64,000 nt of DNA from Streptomyces broussonetiae (GTDB lineage: Bacteria > Actinomycetota > Actinomycetes > Streptomycetales > Streptomycetaceae): positions 5,456,001-5,520,000 of the forward strand of contig NZ_CP047020.1 of the NCBI RefSeq assembly GCF_009796285.1, in the 5' to 3' direction. A model generated the notes under the pieces. That model made no database searches and had not been told where the DNA came from. It saw nothing but the letters and a program-made list of their open reading frames with translations. Shown in pieces: positions 41,786 to 50,409 of the stretch. Both the position numbers and the translations under genes were made by a program. Every line of letters starts with the position of its first letter. Position 1 is the first letter of the stretch.

Positions 41786-42385
41786 GCGCTCCTCCGGCTC
41801 GCGGACCGTGCGGGACACGAGGGTGAAGCCGGCGGCCGTGAGCAGCTCGGCCATGTCGTCGGGGCGGCGGCGCAGGAAGTCCAGGGTCACCGGGTGGCCG
41901 AAGGGGCGCTCCAGGCGCAGCGGCTCCCGGCCGGCCTGGAACGCGAGCAGCAGCAGGCCGCCGGGGGCGAGGACCCGGTGGAACTCCGCGAAGAGAGCCG
42001 GGAGTTGATCCGTCGGGGTGTGGATCGACGAGTACCAGGACAGAACCCCGGCGAGCGCGCCGTCCGGCAGGTCGAGTTCCAGCATCGAGCCCTGCTCGAA
42101 CCGCAGTCCGGGGTTCTCGCGCCGGGCGACCGCCAGCATGGACGCGGACAGGTCGAGCCCGAAGACGTCGAGTCCGAGCGAGGCGAGCCGCGCGGTGGTC
42201 CGGCCGGGACCGCAGCCGAGGTCGGCCACCGCGCCGCCCGGCCCCACCAGCTCGGCATACAGCCCGAGCAGGGTGCGCTCCAGCGGCCGGTGCGTCAACT
42301 CCCCCTGGAAATGGTCGGCGTAGTCGTCGGCGATGGCGTCGTAGAAGGTGCGCGTGGAGGTCAGGAAGTCCTGGGTGTCGGTCAT
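41735..42385 (-). CDS. class I SAM-dependent methyltransferase
   Basis: A 216-residue protein with the SAM-binding motif VADLGCGPGRTTARLASLGL and the acidic end of strand 2 in VFGLDLSASMLAVARR. Motif III-like RVLAPGGLLLLAFQAG follows. The fold is the Methyltransf_11/25 type acting on small molecules; the substrate is unknown. It ends inside the convergent LysR gene. Confidence 0.88.
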   Translation of the reverse strand: MTDTQDFLTSTRTFYDAIADDYADHFQGELTHRPLERTLLGLYAELVGPGGAVADLGCGPGRTTARLASLGLDVFGLDLSASMLAVARRENPGLRFEQGSMLELDLPDGALAGVLSWYSSIHTPTDQLPALFAEFHRVLAPGGLLLLAFQAGREPLRLERPFGHPVTLDFLRRRPDDMAELLTAAGFTLVSRTVREPEERLAEKVPQAFLFARKAA

Positions 42386-42476
42386 GAGCAGGGACCGTAG
42401 TGGGGCCCACTGACAACCTGCCGGGCCGTCAACCTGCCCGGTCGTCGACAGGCTTGGCCGGGTGGGCGGGCAGAGG

Positions 42477-42791
42477 TCAGGCGACCCCGGCCACCCGCAG
42501 CAGCGCCGTCGTCGCAGCCGCCCCCACGACCACCACGACGAACGGTGCTCTCCGCCACGCCAGCAGGCCCGCCACCAGCACCCCGGCCGGCCGGGCCCAC
42601 CCCGCGAAGCCGCCGCCCTCGGTCAGCGCCCCCGTGGCCAGCAGGGCGACGAGCAGGACCACCGCCCCGGCCGAGGCCAGCTCCTGCATGCGCGGCGGGA
42701 CCGTCACCCGGCCATGCAGCACCGGCCCCACCAGCCGGAAGGCGTACGTGCCGGCGGCGAGCGCCAGGATCACGACGACCGTGGTGTTCAT
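42477..42791 (-). CDS. azlD: AzlD-family branched-chain amino acid export subunit
   Basis: A 104-residue membrane protein with four helices and the AzlD pattern TYAFRLVGPVLHGRVTVPPR, LLVALLATGALTEG. It overlaps the end of azlC by four bases. AzlC and AzlD together export branched-chain amino acids and analogues. Divergent regulation by the XRE-cupin gene is likely. Confidence 0.88.
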   Translation of the reverse strand: MNTTVVVILALAAGTYAFRLVGPVLHGRVTVPPRMQELASAGAVVLLVALLATGALTEGGGFAGWARPAGVLVAGLLAWRRAPFVVVVVGAAATTALLRVAGVA

Positions 42792-43558
42792 ACGGCAGCC
42801 TCCTTCCGGGCCGGACGGCGATGGAGGAACAGTCCGGCCAGCGCCAGCAGCACCGGCACCCCGGCCGGCACGGCGGGCGTGATCGCCAGGGCGAGGGCGG
42901 CGCCGAGCAGGGCGCAGCGCCGTACCCTCGCGTCCGCGCGCAGCGCGGGCAGGACCAGGGCCACCAGGACGGCCGGGAAGGCGGCGTCCAGCCCGTAGCG
43001 CGCGGTGTCACCGAGCGCTCCGCCCGCCAGCGCTCCGGCCAGTACGCCGATGTTCCACACGGCGAACAGCCCGAGCCCCGAGATCCAGAACGCCCGCCGC
43101 TGCCGTACCGGATCACTCTGGGCGAGGGCGAAGGCGACCGTCTCGTCCGTGACGAGGTGCGCGCCCAGGAAGCGGGCCGCGCGGCCCGTGCCGAGGATCT
43201 CCGCCACGGCCAGGCTGAACGCGGCCGTGCGGGTGTTGAGCAGCAGCCCGGTGGCCACGGCCGCGAACGGACCGCCCCCGGCGAGCAGCACACCGACCGC
43301 GCTGAACTGGGCCGAGCCGGCGTACACCACCAGGGACATCAGTACCGGCACCCACAGCGGCAGGCCGCCCGCGACGGAGACGGCGCCGAAGGAGACGCCG
43401 ACGATGCCGCTGGCCAGCCAGACGAGCGAGCTGTCGCGGAGCAGGGACCGGTCGGGGGACCGGCCGAAGGAGCGCGCGCCGGCACGGTCGCCGGCGCGGG
43501 CGCCGCCGCGGTCGTCGGGCGTGCCGGGTTCCCCCGATGTTCGTTGTACCGAACGCAT
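42788..43558 (-). CDS. azlC: AzlC-family branched-chain amino acid export subunit
   Basis: A 256-residue membrane protein. The ATG at 43558 has GGAA upstream; a GTG at 43579 would add seven residues. The family core is FGAVSVAGGLPLWVPVLMSL, VYAGSAQFSAVGVLLAGG, LLNTRTAAFSLAVAEIL and GAHLVTDETVAFALAQSDP. An Arg/Gly-rich extension of about 40 residues precedes the first helix. It is the first gene of the azlCD pair and divergent from an XRE-cupin regulator. Confidence 0.9.
   Translation of the reverse strand: MRSVQRTSGEPGTPDDRGGARAGDRAGARSFGRSPDRSLLRDSSLVWLASGIVGVSFGAVSVAGGLPLWVPVLMSLVVYAGSAQFSAVGVLLAGGGPFAAVATGLLLNTRTAAFSLAVAEILGTGRAARFLGAHLVTDETVAFALAQSDPVRQRRAFWISGLGLFAVWNIGVLAGALAGGALGDTARYGLDAAFPAVLVALVLPALRADARVRRCALLGAALALAITPAVPAGVPVLLALAGLFLHRRPARKEAAV
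43539..43554. promoter_or_regulatory. GTTCG-N6-CGAAC operator, copy 1
   Basis: An inverted repeat with 5-bp arms overlapping the azlC start region. The same arms and spacing recur at 43587-43602, 48 bp away. Confidence 0.6.
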
Positions 43559-43586
43559 GTTTCCTACAATGGACAGCACACCCCTT

Positions 43587-43602
43587 GTTCGTCAAGGCGA
43601 AC
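43587..43602. promoter_or_regulatory. GTTCG-N6-CGAAC operator, copy 2
   Basis: The second identical-arm inverted repeat, 26 bp before the regulator start. A half-site CGAAC follows at 43619. The two copies flank the probable promoters of the divergent genes. Confidence 0.6.
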
Positions 43603-43627
43603 GATCGTACTGATGGAGCGAACGATC

Positions 43628-44203
43628 ATGACCGAGTCGCCCGCCCGGACCCCCGACCGGCTCCCGATGGAGTGGATCGCCGCGTCCCTCAAGCGCGAGC
43701 GCGCCCGTGCCGGGCTGTCCCTGTCCGAACTGGCCAAGCGCGCGGGGATCGCCAAGTCCACGCTGTCCCAGCTGGAGGCCGGGAGCGGGAACCCGAGCGT
43801 GGAGACGATCTGGGCGCTGGGCGTCGCGCTGGGCGTCCCGTTCGGCACGCTGGTGGAGCCGCCGACGCAGAGCGTCCAGGTGATCCGCGCCGGCGAGGGC
43901 CCGGGCGTCGCCTCCGAACAGGCCAGCTTCGTCGGCACGCTGCTGTCGGCGTGCCCGCCCGGGGCCCGGCGGGACATCTTCCAGATCCGCGCGGAACCGG
44001 GTTCGGCCCGCGAGGCGGAGCCGCACATCCCGGGCACGGTGGAGCATCTGATCGTCGGCACGGGGCGGGTGAAGGCGGGCCCTTCCGGAGAAGAGGCCGA
44101 GCTGGCTCCCGGCGATTACATGACGTACCGGGGGGATGTCGCCCACTCCTACCAGGCGTTGGCACCGGACACGACGTTCGTTCTGATCATGCAGCACACG
44201 TAG
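43628..44203 (+). CDS. XRE-cupin transcriptional regulator, probable regulator of azlCD
   Basis: A 191-residue protein. The ATG at 43628 has GGAG upstream; an ATG at 43613 is an alternative. An XRE HTH (ERARAGLSLSELAKRAGIAK, STLSQLEAGSGNPSVETIWA) is followed by a cupin_2 barrel (EHLIVGTGRVKAGPSGEEAE, LAPGDYMTYRGDVAHSYQAL). Such proteins sense a small molecule through the cupin and often control an adjacent transporter; here azlCD is divergent and the shared region has twin palindromes. Confidence 0.9.
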   Translation: MTESPARTPDRLPMEWIAASLKRERARAGLSLSELAKRAGIAKSTLSQLEAGSGNPSVETIWALGVALGVPFGTLVEPPTQSVQVIRAGEGPGVASEQASFVGTLLSACPPGARRDIFQIRAEPGSAREAEPHIPGTVEHLIVGTGRVKAGPSGEEAELAPGDYMTYRGDVAHSYQALAPDTTFVLIMQHT

Positions 44204-44271
44204 GGAATTCGTCAGGAATTCACCGGGCGCCACGGTGGACCCCACGGCCGGCGCTGCGGCCGGAAAAGGCA

Positions 44272-44302
44272 GGAGTCCCGTCGCCTTGCGGCGCGGGACT
44301 CC
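44272..44302. terminator. bidirectional terminator hairpin
   Basis: GGAGTCCCG and CGGGACTCC form a perfect 9-bp stem around a 13-base loop, between the convergent XRE-cupin and cold-shock genes. Confidence 0.8.
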
Positions 44303-44339
44303 TTGGGTACTGCACTCAGGTTCTGCGATCAGGCAGTGA

Positions 44340-44543
44340 TCAGACGGGGGTGACGTTCTCCGCCTGCGGACCCTTCGGGCCCTGCGTCACGTCGAAGGAG
44401 ACCTGCTGGTTCTCCTCGAGCGAGCGGAAGCCCTGCGCGTTGATCGCGGAGTAGTGAACGAAGACGTCGGGGCCGCCGCCCTCCTGGGCGATGAAGCCAA
44501 AGCCCTTTTCGGCGTTGAACCACTTAACGGTTCCGGTAGCCAT
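44340..44543 (-). CDS. cold-shock domain protein
   Basis: A 67-residue CspA-like protein: TVKWFNAEKGFGFIAQEGGG (RNP1), DVFVHYSAIN (RNP2), and a C-terminal QAENVTPV. It is a single OB-fold nucleic-acid chaperone. The ribosome site AAGGAGG is ideal. A long leader with a hairpin precedes it, as for many cold-shock genes. Confidence 0.96.
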   Translation of the reverse strand: MATGTVKWFNAEKGFGFIAQEGGGPDVFVHYSAINAQGFRSLEENQQVSFDVTQGPKGPQAENVTPV

Positions 44544-44633
44544 AAGCCCTCCTTGGGCTCAAAAGGGTTGCCCTGCTCCAGAACCTGCACGTGCGAAACG
44601 GTGCTGCACAACTGCATTCGTCTGAAAACGACG

Positions 44634-44664
44634 AGAGCCCGCGGTCACATGCTCCGCAGGCTCT
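44634..44664 (-). promoter_or_regulatory. hairpin in the cold-shock gene leader
   Basis: AGAGCC(c)GCGG and its complement form a stem with a short loop about 90 bp upstream of the start codon. It could act in transcript stability, attenuation or temperature response, or be a terminator of an upstream transcript. The surrounding leader is AT-richer than average. Confidence 0.35.
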
Positions 44665-44829
44665 GTACTGCAAGGGAAACCAAACTGCAACTTGCGGCGA
44701 GCCTAGCATGCAGGCAGCCGAATGCAATAGAGGTCAAGATCACTTCACCCGGATGTTTGAACCTCTGCTGGTCCGTTCGACGGGTGGGTCGGTCTCAGCA
44801 CCGTACCGCACGGGGTCTACTGTCGCGAT

Positions 44830-45678
44830 GTGGACAATTCCCGCACCCGGCCGCGCGTCGGCCACATCCAGTTCCTGAACTGCCTGCCCCTTTACTGGGG
44901 GCTCGCACGAACCGGCACGCTCCTCGACCTCGAGCTGACCAAGGACACCCCCGACAAGCTCAACGAGAAGCTGGTGCGCGGCGACCTCGACATCGGGCCC
45001 ATCACCCTCGTCGAGTATCTGAAGCACGCCGACGACCTCGTCGCCTTCCCCGACATCGCCGTCGGCTGCGACGGCCCCGTCATGTCCTGTGTGATCGTCT
45101 CGCAGGTCCCCCTGGACCGCCTGGACGGCGCCCGGGTCGCCCTCGGCTCGACCTCGCGCACCTCGGTCCGGCTCGCCCAGCTCCTGCTCGCCGAGCGCTA
45201 CGGCGTCCAGCCCGACTACTACACCTGCCCGCCCGACCTCAGCCTGATGATGCAGGAGGCCGAGGCGGCCGTGCTGATCGGGGACGCGGCACTGCGCGCC
45301 AACCTGCACGACGGCCCGCGCTACGGCCTCACCGTGCACGACCTCGGCCAGATGTGGAAGGAGTGGACCGGCCTGCCGTTCGTCTTCGCGGTCTGGGCCG
45401 CCCGCCGGGACTACCTCGAGCGTGAACCCCACATCACCCGCAAGGTCCATGAGGCCTTCCTCGACTCCCGCAACGTCTCCCTCGAGGAGGTCACCAAGGT
45501 CGCCGAACAGGCGGCCCGCTGGGAGACCTTCGACGAGGCGACCCTGGCGCAGTACTTCACCACTCTCGACTTCAGCTTCGGCGCCTCGCAGCTGACGGCC
45601 GTGGCCGAGTTCGCCCGCCGGGTCGGCCCGTCGACCGGTTTCCCGGCGGACGTGAAGGTGGAGCTGCTGACGCCGTAG
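44830..45678 (+). CDS. mqnA: chorismate dehydratase
   Basis: A 282-residue protein of the MqnA/MqnD periplasmic-binding fold: RVGHIQFLNCLPLYWGLART near the start, SRTSVRLAQLLLAERYG, AAVLIGDAALRANL and DLGQMWKEWTGLPFVFAVWA. MqnA removes water from chorismate, the first committed step of the futalosine pathway. TACTGT (44818-44823) lies just before the GTG, so the mRNA is probably leaderless. Confidence 0.93.
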   Translation: MDNSRTRPRVGHIQFLNCLPLYWGLARTGTLLDLELTKDTPDKLNEKLVRGDLDIGPITLVEYLKHADDLVAFPDIAVGCDGPVMSCVIVSQVPLDRLDGARVALGSTSRTSVRLAQLLLAERYGVQPDYYTCPPDLSLMMQEAEAAVLIGDAALRANLHDGPRYGLTVHDLGQMWKEWTGLPFVFAVWAARRDYLEREPHITRKVHEAFLDSRNVSLEEVTKVAEQAARWETFDEATLAQYFTTLDFSFGASQLTAVAEFARRVGPSTGFPADVKVELLTP

Positions 45679-45843
45679 CGGAACCGGGCACCCTGCCCTC
45701 GTCCGCGTGGCGTGGGTGGCGTGGGTGGTGCGGGCCGGGGATCCACGCCATGCCGGCCGTCCGAGCGGGGTAGGGACCCGGCATGGTGCGATGCGTGCGT
45801 CACGTCCGTCAGGGGCGTCGACGGGGGTGGGGAGCGTGACCGG

Positions 45844-46572
45844 GTGAGCGCGGTGGACTCGGCGGCGCTCGCCGCGCTGTGGGGCGGGCCGGCCGGGGCC
45901 CTGCTGCCCCGCGCCGCCTACCGTTTCGCCGTACCGTCCGGCGAGCCCTGGCGGGAGCGGTGCCCGGCCGGCCACCCGGTCCGGGGCTGGGTCGGCCGTA
46001 CCGGATGCGGCGCGTGCGGGGGAGCGGGACAGCGTGCCGGGCTCCTGCCTGCCGTGCTCGCCACCGCCCTGACCTGTGCCGTGCTCGGCGCCGCCACCGG
46101 CGCCCGTCCCGAACTGGCGGTCTGGCTGCTGCTCGCGCCCGTCGGGGTGCTGCTGGCCGTGGTGGACGTCCGGGTGCGGCGGCTGCCCGACCCACTGACC
46201 CTGCCGCTCGCCCCTGCCGCCCTCGCCCTGCTGGGCCTCGCCGCCCTGCTGCCCGGCCATGCCGGCCACTGGCCCACCGCGCTCTACGGCGCCCTCGCGC
46301 TCGGCGCCGGCTACTACGCGCTGTACCGCATCAACCCGGCCGGCATGGGCTTCGGCGATGTGAAACTGGCGGTCGGCATGGGCGCCGTACTCGGCTGGTA
46401 CGGCTGGTCCACCGTGCTGTTCGGTGCCTTCGCCGGTTTCCTGCTGGGCGCGCTGTACGGCGCAGCGCTGGTGCTGACCCGGCGGGCCGGGCGCAGATCG
46501 GCGATCCCGTTCGGTCCGTTCCTGCTGTCCGGTGCCCTCCTCGGGCTGCTGCTCGGTGCGCACGCGGCCTGA
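45844..46572 (+). CDS. prepilin peptidase (A24 family)
   Basis: A 242-residue membrane protein starting at the GTG at 45844 (GGGGAG upstream). The two catalytic Asp motifs are VVDVRVRRLPDPLTLPLAPA and GMGFGDVKLAVGMGAVLGW (GxGDxK-type). A short Cys-containing loop (CPAGHPVRG, CGACG) precedes the helices. The family cleaves and methylates type IV pilin-like preproteins; no pilus genes are in the window. Confidence 0.88.
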   Translation: MSAVDSAALAALWGGPAGALLPRAAYRFAVPSGEPWRERCPAGHPVRGWVGRTGCGACGGAGQRAGLLPAVLATALTCAVLGAATGARPELAVWLLLAPVGVLLAVVDVRVRRLPDPLTLPLAPAALALLGLAALLPGHAGHWPTALYGALALGAGYYALYRINPAGMGFGDVKLAVGMGAVLGWYGWSTVLFGAFAGFLLGALYGAALVLTRRAGRRSAIPFGPFLLSGALLGLLLGAHAA

Positions 46573-46642
46573 CGTCCGCCGGGCGAAACGCCTGGCGTAG
46601 GCTGGTTCGGTCCGTCCACACCCCTTGAGGAAAGGGAGCCCG

Positions 46643-47857
46643 GTGACCGAGAAGGCCGACCTCGTCTCTTTTGATGTCACAGCCGTGCTCGACCGTGCCG
46701 CAGCGGGCGGACGCATCACGCCCGAGGAAGCCCTCGTCCTCTACCGGGACGCGCCGTTGCATGCGCTGGGCGCGGCGGCGGACGCGGTGCGCCGTCGTCT
46801 GTACGCGGGCAGCGAGCACATCGCGACGTACATCATCGAGCGGAACATCAACTACACGAACGTGTGTGTCACGGCGTGCAAGTTCTGTGCCTTCTACGCG
46901 GCGCCCAAGGACACCGCGAAGGGCTGGACCCGCGATCTGGACGACATCCTGCGCCGGTGCGCGGAGACGGTCGAGCTGGGCGGTACCCAGATCATGTTCC
47001 AGGGCGGCCACCACCCGGACTACGGCGTGGAGTACTACGAGAAGCACTTCAAGGCCATCAAGGACGCCTTCCCGCAGCTGGTGATCCACTCGCTGGGCGC
47101 GTCCGAGGTCGAGCACATGGCCCGGATCAGCGGGGTGTCGGTCGAGGAGGCCATCACCCGGATCCACGAGGCCGGTCTCGATTCCTTCGCGGGCGCCGGC
47201 GCGGAGTTGCTCCCCGAGCGGCCCCGCAAGGCGATCGCGCCGCTGAAGGAGTCCGGTGAGCGCTGGCTGGAGATCATGGAGGCCGCGCACCGGCTGGGCG
47301 TGGAGTCGACCTCCACGATGCTGATGGGCACCGGCGAGACGAACGCGGAGCGGATCGAGCACCTGCGGATGATCCGGGACGTGCAGGACCGCACGGGCGG
47401 TTTCCGGGCGTTCATCCCGTACACGTACCAGCCCGAGAACAACCACCTCAAGGGCCGTACGCAGGCGACGCTGTTCGAGTACCTGCGGATGATCGCGATC
47501 GCCCGGCTGTTCCTGGACAACGTCCGGCACATCCAGGGCTCGTGGCTGACCACGGGCAAGGAGGTCGGCCAGCTGTCGCTGCACTACGGCGCGGACGACC
47601 TGGGCTCGATCATGCTGGAGGAGAACGTGGTCTCCTCGGCCGGTGCCAGGCACCGTTCCAACCGTCTGGAGATCATCGACCTGATCCGCAAGGCGGGCCG
47701 CGTCCCGGCGCAGCGCGCCACGACGTACGAGCACCTCGTCGTGCACGACGACCCGGCGAACGACCCCGTCGACGACCGCGTCGTCTCCCACATCTCCTCC
47801 ACGGCCATCGAGGGCGGCACCGCCCACCCCGAGCTGAAGCTGCTGACGTCCAACTGA
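46643..47857 (+). CDS. mqnC: cyclic dehypoxanthinyl futalosine synthase (radical SAM)
   Basis: A 404-residue radical-SAM enzyme starting at the GTG at 46643 (GGGAG upstream; the longer frame adds six residues). The cluster motif is CVTACKFC. Family motifs GGTQIMFQGGHHPDYGVEYY and STSTMLMGTGETNAERIEH are clear. MqnC cyclises dehypoxanthine futalosine. It is separated by 7 bp from the next gene. Confidence 0.95.
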   Translation: MTEKADLVSFDVTAVLDRAAAGGRITPEEALVLYRDAPLHALGAAADAVRRRLYAGSEHIATYIIERNINYTNVCVTACKFCAFYAAPKDTAKGWTRDLDDILRRCAETVELGGTQIMFQGGHHPDYGVEYYEKHFKAIKDAFPQLVIHSLGASEVEHMARISGVSVEEAITRIHEAGLDSFAGAGAELLPERPRKAIAPLKESGERWLEIMEAAHRLGVESTSTMLMGTGETNAERIEHLRMIRDVQDRTGGFRAFIPYTYQPENNHLKGRTQATLFEYLRMIAIARLFLDNVRHIQGSWLTTGKEVGQLSLHYGADDLGSIMLEENVVSSAGARHRSNRLEIIDLIRKAGRVPAQRATTYEHLVVHDDPANDPVDDRVVSHISSTAIEGGTAHPELKLLTSN

Positions 47858-47864
47858 GCGGCCG

Positions 47865-48527
47865 GTGCTGACGATTCACGCCGCCCCGCTGGTACTCCCG
47901 GTGGGCGCGGCACCCGTCGCGGACGGGGCCGTCGTGGTGGACGGCGACCGGATCACGGCCGTCGGGCCGTACGAGGTGGCCGTCGCCGCGGCGCCGGAAG
48001 CCAGGGTGCGGCGGTGGCCGGGTGTGCTCACACCGGGCCTGCGCCAGTGGCACGCGCTGTGGCTGCTGCGCCGCTGTTACCACCCCGACCCGCGCGAAGC
48101 CGACGAGCTGGGCGAACTGCCGCTGTGGGGCGAGCGGTTGACCGCCCTGGGCGACCTCACCGAGACCCGCTGGGCGGGCAGTGTCCGGCGCGGTGTGCAG
48201 CGGATGCTGCGGTACGGCACGACGGCGGTCGCGTCCCCGGGGGCACGCTTCGCCGATCCGCTGGTGGCCACGGCCGTCGCCCGGTCCGGGCTGGCCGTCG
48301 TCGGTGTCCGGGGTGCCCCCGGCATGCTGCTGGGCGAGCGTCCCGACCTCGACCCGTTCGCCGAGGGGCACGACCTCGCCGGCACGGTCCACGGCCCCCT
48401 GACCGTCGGCGGCCGGGCCGACCTGGCCGTGTTCGACGTGCCCGACGAGTCGGCCCTGAAGGAGCGCGGCGCGGTGACCTGCGTGGCGACCGTACTGGGC
48501 GGCCGGCTGGTGTACCGGAGCCGCTGA
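47865..48527 (+). CDS. truncated amidohydrolase-like (imidazolonepropionase-type) protein
   Basis: A 220-residue protein starting at the GTG at 47865, 7 bp after mqnC. The N-terminal AAPLVLPVGAAPVADGAVVV followed by GDRITAVGPYEVA and the C-terminal LTVGGRADLAVFDVP plus LGGRLVYRSR are the composite beta-sandwich of amidohydrolases. Between them only about 120 residues remain, and the HxH and later metal ligands of the barrel are missing. It is unlikely to be an active hydrolase. A conserved place next to mqnC would suggest an accessory role. Confidence 0.7.
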   Translation: MLTIHAAPLVLPVGAAPVADGAVVVDGDRITAVGPYEVAVAAAPEARVRRWPGVLTPGLRQWHALWLLRRCYHPDPREADELGELPLWGERLTALGDLTETRWAGSVRRGVQRMLRYGTTAVASPGARFADPLVATAVARSGLAVVGVRGAPGMLLGERPDLDPFAEGHDLAGTVHGPLTVGGRADLAVFDVPDESALKERGAVTCVATVLGGRLVYRSR

Positions 48528-48644
48528 CGGGGCTCGACCGGAGCACCTCTGCCCGAACGCCCCCGAACCCGGCTGGGTGGAGGACGCGGCGGCACGCAGG
48601 AAGCCCCGGCCTTTCCCGTGGGACCGGGCTGCAACAATGGGTGG

Positions 48645-49340
48645 GTGACCCGCGCTTCCCTGAACAAGCAGCCGCACGAAGTCGCCTCGATGTTCGACGA
48701 CGTGGCGGAACGGTACGACCTGACGAACGCCGTGCTCTCGCTCGGCCAGGACCGGCGCTGGCGCAAGGAGGTGGCGAGGGCGGTCGACGCACGTCCCGCG
48801 CAGAAGGTCCTCGACCTCGCGGCCGGTACGGCCACCTCCTCGCTGCCCTTCGCCCGGACCGGCGCGTACGTCGTCCCCTGCGACTTCTCGGTCGGGATGC
48901 TCCAGGTCGGCAAGAACAAGCACACCTGGCTGCCGTTCACGGCCGGGGACGCGACGAAGCTGCCGTTCAAGGACGACACCTTCGACGCCGTCACGATCTC
49001 CTTCGGGCTGCGCAACGTCCAGGACTTCGACGCGGCCCTGCGCGAGATGTACCGGGTGACCCGGCCCGGTGGTCGCGTGGTGATCTGCGAGTTCTCGACC
49101 CCGACCTGGGCGCCGTTCCGCACCGTCTACACCGAGTACCTGATGCGGGCGTTGCCGCCGGTCGCGCGCGCGGTCTCCTCGAACCCGGACGCCTACGTCT
49201 ACCTCGCCGAGTCCATCCGTGCCTGGCCCGATCAGCCCGCCCTTGCCGAACGGCTGCGCAAGGCGGGCTGGTCGAAGGTGGCGTACCGCAACCTCACCGG
49301 CGGCGTGGTCGCGCTGCACCGGGGCTTCAAGGAGAGCTGA
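48645..49340 (+). CDS. menG: demethylmenaquinone methyltransferase
   Basis: A 231-residue UbiE/MenG methyltransferase. The GTG at 48645 lies six bases after AACAAT, so a leaderless transcript is likely. Signatures are SMFDDVAERYDLTNAVLSLG, KVLDLAAGTATSSLPFA (SAM site), FDAVTISFGLRNVQDFDAAL and PGGRVVICEFSTPTW. It performs the last C-methylation of menaquinone. It is convergent with the PASTA gene. Confidence 0.94.
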   Translation: MTRASLNKQPHEVASMFDDVAERYDLTNAVLSLGQDRRWRKEVARAVDARPAQKVLDLAAGTATSSLPFARTGAYVVPCDFSVGMLQVGKNKHTWLPFTAGDATKLPFKDDTFDAVTISFGLRNVQDFDAALREMYRVTRPGGRVVICEFSTPTWAPFRTVYTEYLMRALPPVARAVSSNPDAYVYLAESIRAWPDQPALAERLRKAGWSKVAYRNLTGGVVALHRGFKES

Positions 49341-49341
49341 C

Positions 49342-49686
49342 CTAGCGGTCGATCATCTCGAAGGTGTCGCCCGGCTCGCCGAGTTCACGCTGCATCCCGC
49401 CGCTCGGCGGGCGCGGGATGCGTGGCTCTCGCACGCCTCCGCCGCCCTCGCCCTCGCCGAAGTCGAACCACACGTACACCATCGAGTCCGGCGGCACCTC
49501 GGCACCGGGCTGCGGATACTGGCGTACGACGTAGTCGACGACGGCGAGGTGGAAGTCGGGGCGGTCCGGCGCGTTGAGGAACAGGCCCCGCGCCTGGGCC
49601 GTTTCGCGCGCGTCCACGGCCATCAGTCCGACCAGCCGTGGTACACGCACTTCAGGTGTTTTGGGTGTTATGCGCACAGATGTCAC
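49342..49686 (-). CDS. single-PASTA-domain protein
   Basis: A 114-residue protein starting at the GTG at 49686. One PASTA repeat is visible: VRVPRLVGLMAVDARETAQA, then FHLAVVDYVVRQYPQPGAEV and PPDSMVYVWFDFG. PASTA domains bind peptidoglycan in kinases, but this protein has no signal peptide or membrane helix. A Gly/Glu linker leads to a Pro/Arg tail. Its function is unknown. Confidence 0.78.
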   Translation of the reverse strand: MTSVRITPKTPEVRVPRLVGLMAVDARETAQARGLFLNAPDRPDFHLAVVDYVVRQYPQPGAEVPPDSMVYVWFDFGEGEGGGGVREPRIPRPPSGGMQRELGEPGDTFEMIDR

Positions 49687-49760
49687 CCCCAGCGGTACTG
49701 GAAGGGTAACCCCCTGCCTGCCCCACCCGGAAGGCGCCGGTGTCTTTCTGTAGTAGACGA

Positions 49761-50312
49761 CTACTCTGCGTCAGTGGCCGCCAGGGTGAGGTCGCCGGGG
49801 CGGGAGCCGAGGGAGAGCCGGAAGCAGAGCGCCGGCTCGTCCAGGGTCGGGTGCGGATAGGTCTCCGCCGGCCGCATGCCGAGCCGCCGGGTCACCGCGA
49901 TCGACCGCTCGTTGCCCGGCCGGACCATCGCCACCACCTCCGGCACCCCGGCCGCCCGCACCCGCGTCAGCGTCTCGCGCGCGGCCGCGGTGACGTACCC
50001 CCTGCCCCAGTGCGCCCGGCCGAGCCGCCAGCCGATCTCGACCTCCCCGACCGGGCCCCAGTCCGGCCGCCAGGGCTGGGCGCCGGTGAAACCGATGACC
50101 TCGCCGGCCTCGTCCAGCAGCGTCCACAGGCAGAAGCCGTGCTCGGCGTCGTGCCGCCGCTGCCTCGCGGTGAGTTCCTCGTAGACGGACAGGGCGGCCC
50201 GTCTGCCGCCGTAGAACTCCATGACCTCGGGATCGTCGAAGACCCGGTGCCAGGCGACCGCGTCCTCGTGCGTGGGGACGCGCAGCCGTACCGCGGGGAG
50301 AGGTCGGTTCAC
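49761..50312 (-). CDS. GNAT-family acetyltransferase (RimJ-like)
   Basis: A 183-residue protein starting at the GTG at 50312 (AAGGGC upstream); longer frames are not conserved. It shows the RimJ/RimL pattern: VRLRVPTHEDAVAWHRVF, EVEIGWRLGRAHWGRGYVTA (acetyl-CoA motif), AMVRPGNERSIAVTRRLGM. The substrate may be a protein N-terminus or a small molecule. It is divergent from the geranylgeranyl reductase gene. Confidence 0.85.
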   Translation of the reverse strand: MNRPLPAVRLRVPTHEDAVAWHRVFDDPEVMEFYGGRRAALSVYEELTARQRRHDAEHGFCLWTLLDEAGEVIGFTGAQPWRPDWGPVGEVEIGWRLGRAHWGRGYVTAAARETLTRVRAAGVPEVVAMVRPGNERSIAVTRRLGMRPAETYPHPTLDEPALCFRLSLGSRPGDLTLAATDAE

Positions 50313-50409
50313 AGGGCAGCCCTTCAGCCGGGTGATCAATTCTGCTGAATAGACTGCCCATGTCCAGTGCCGGTCGGCACGCAGAATTCGAACTTGGGGA
50401 GATCCCGCC

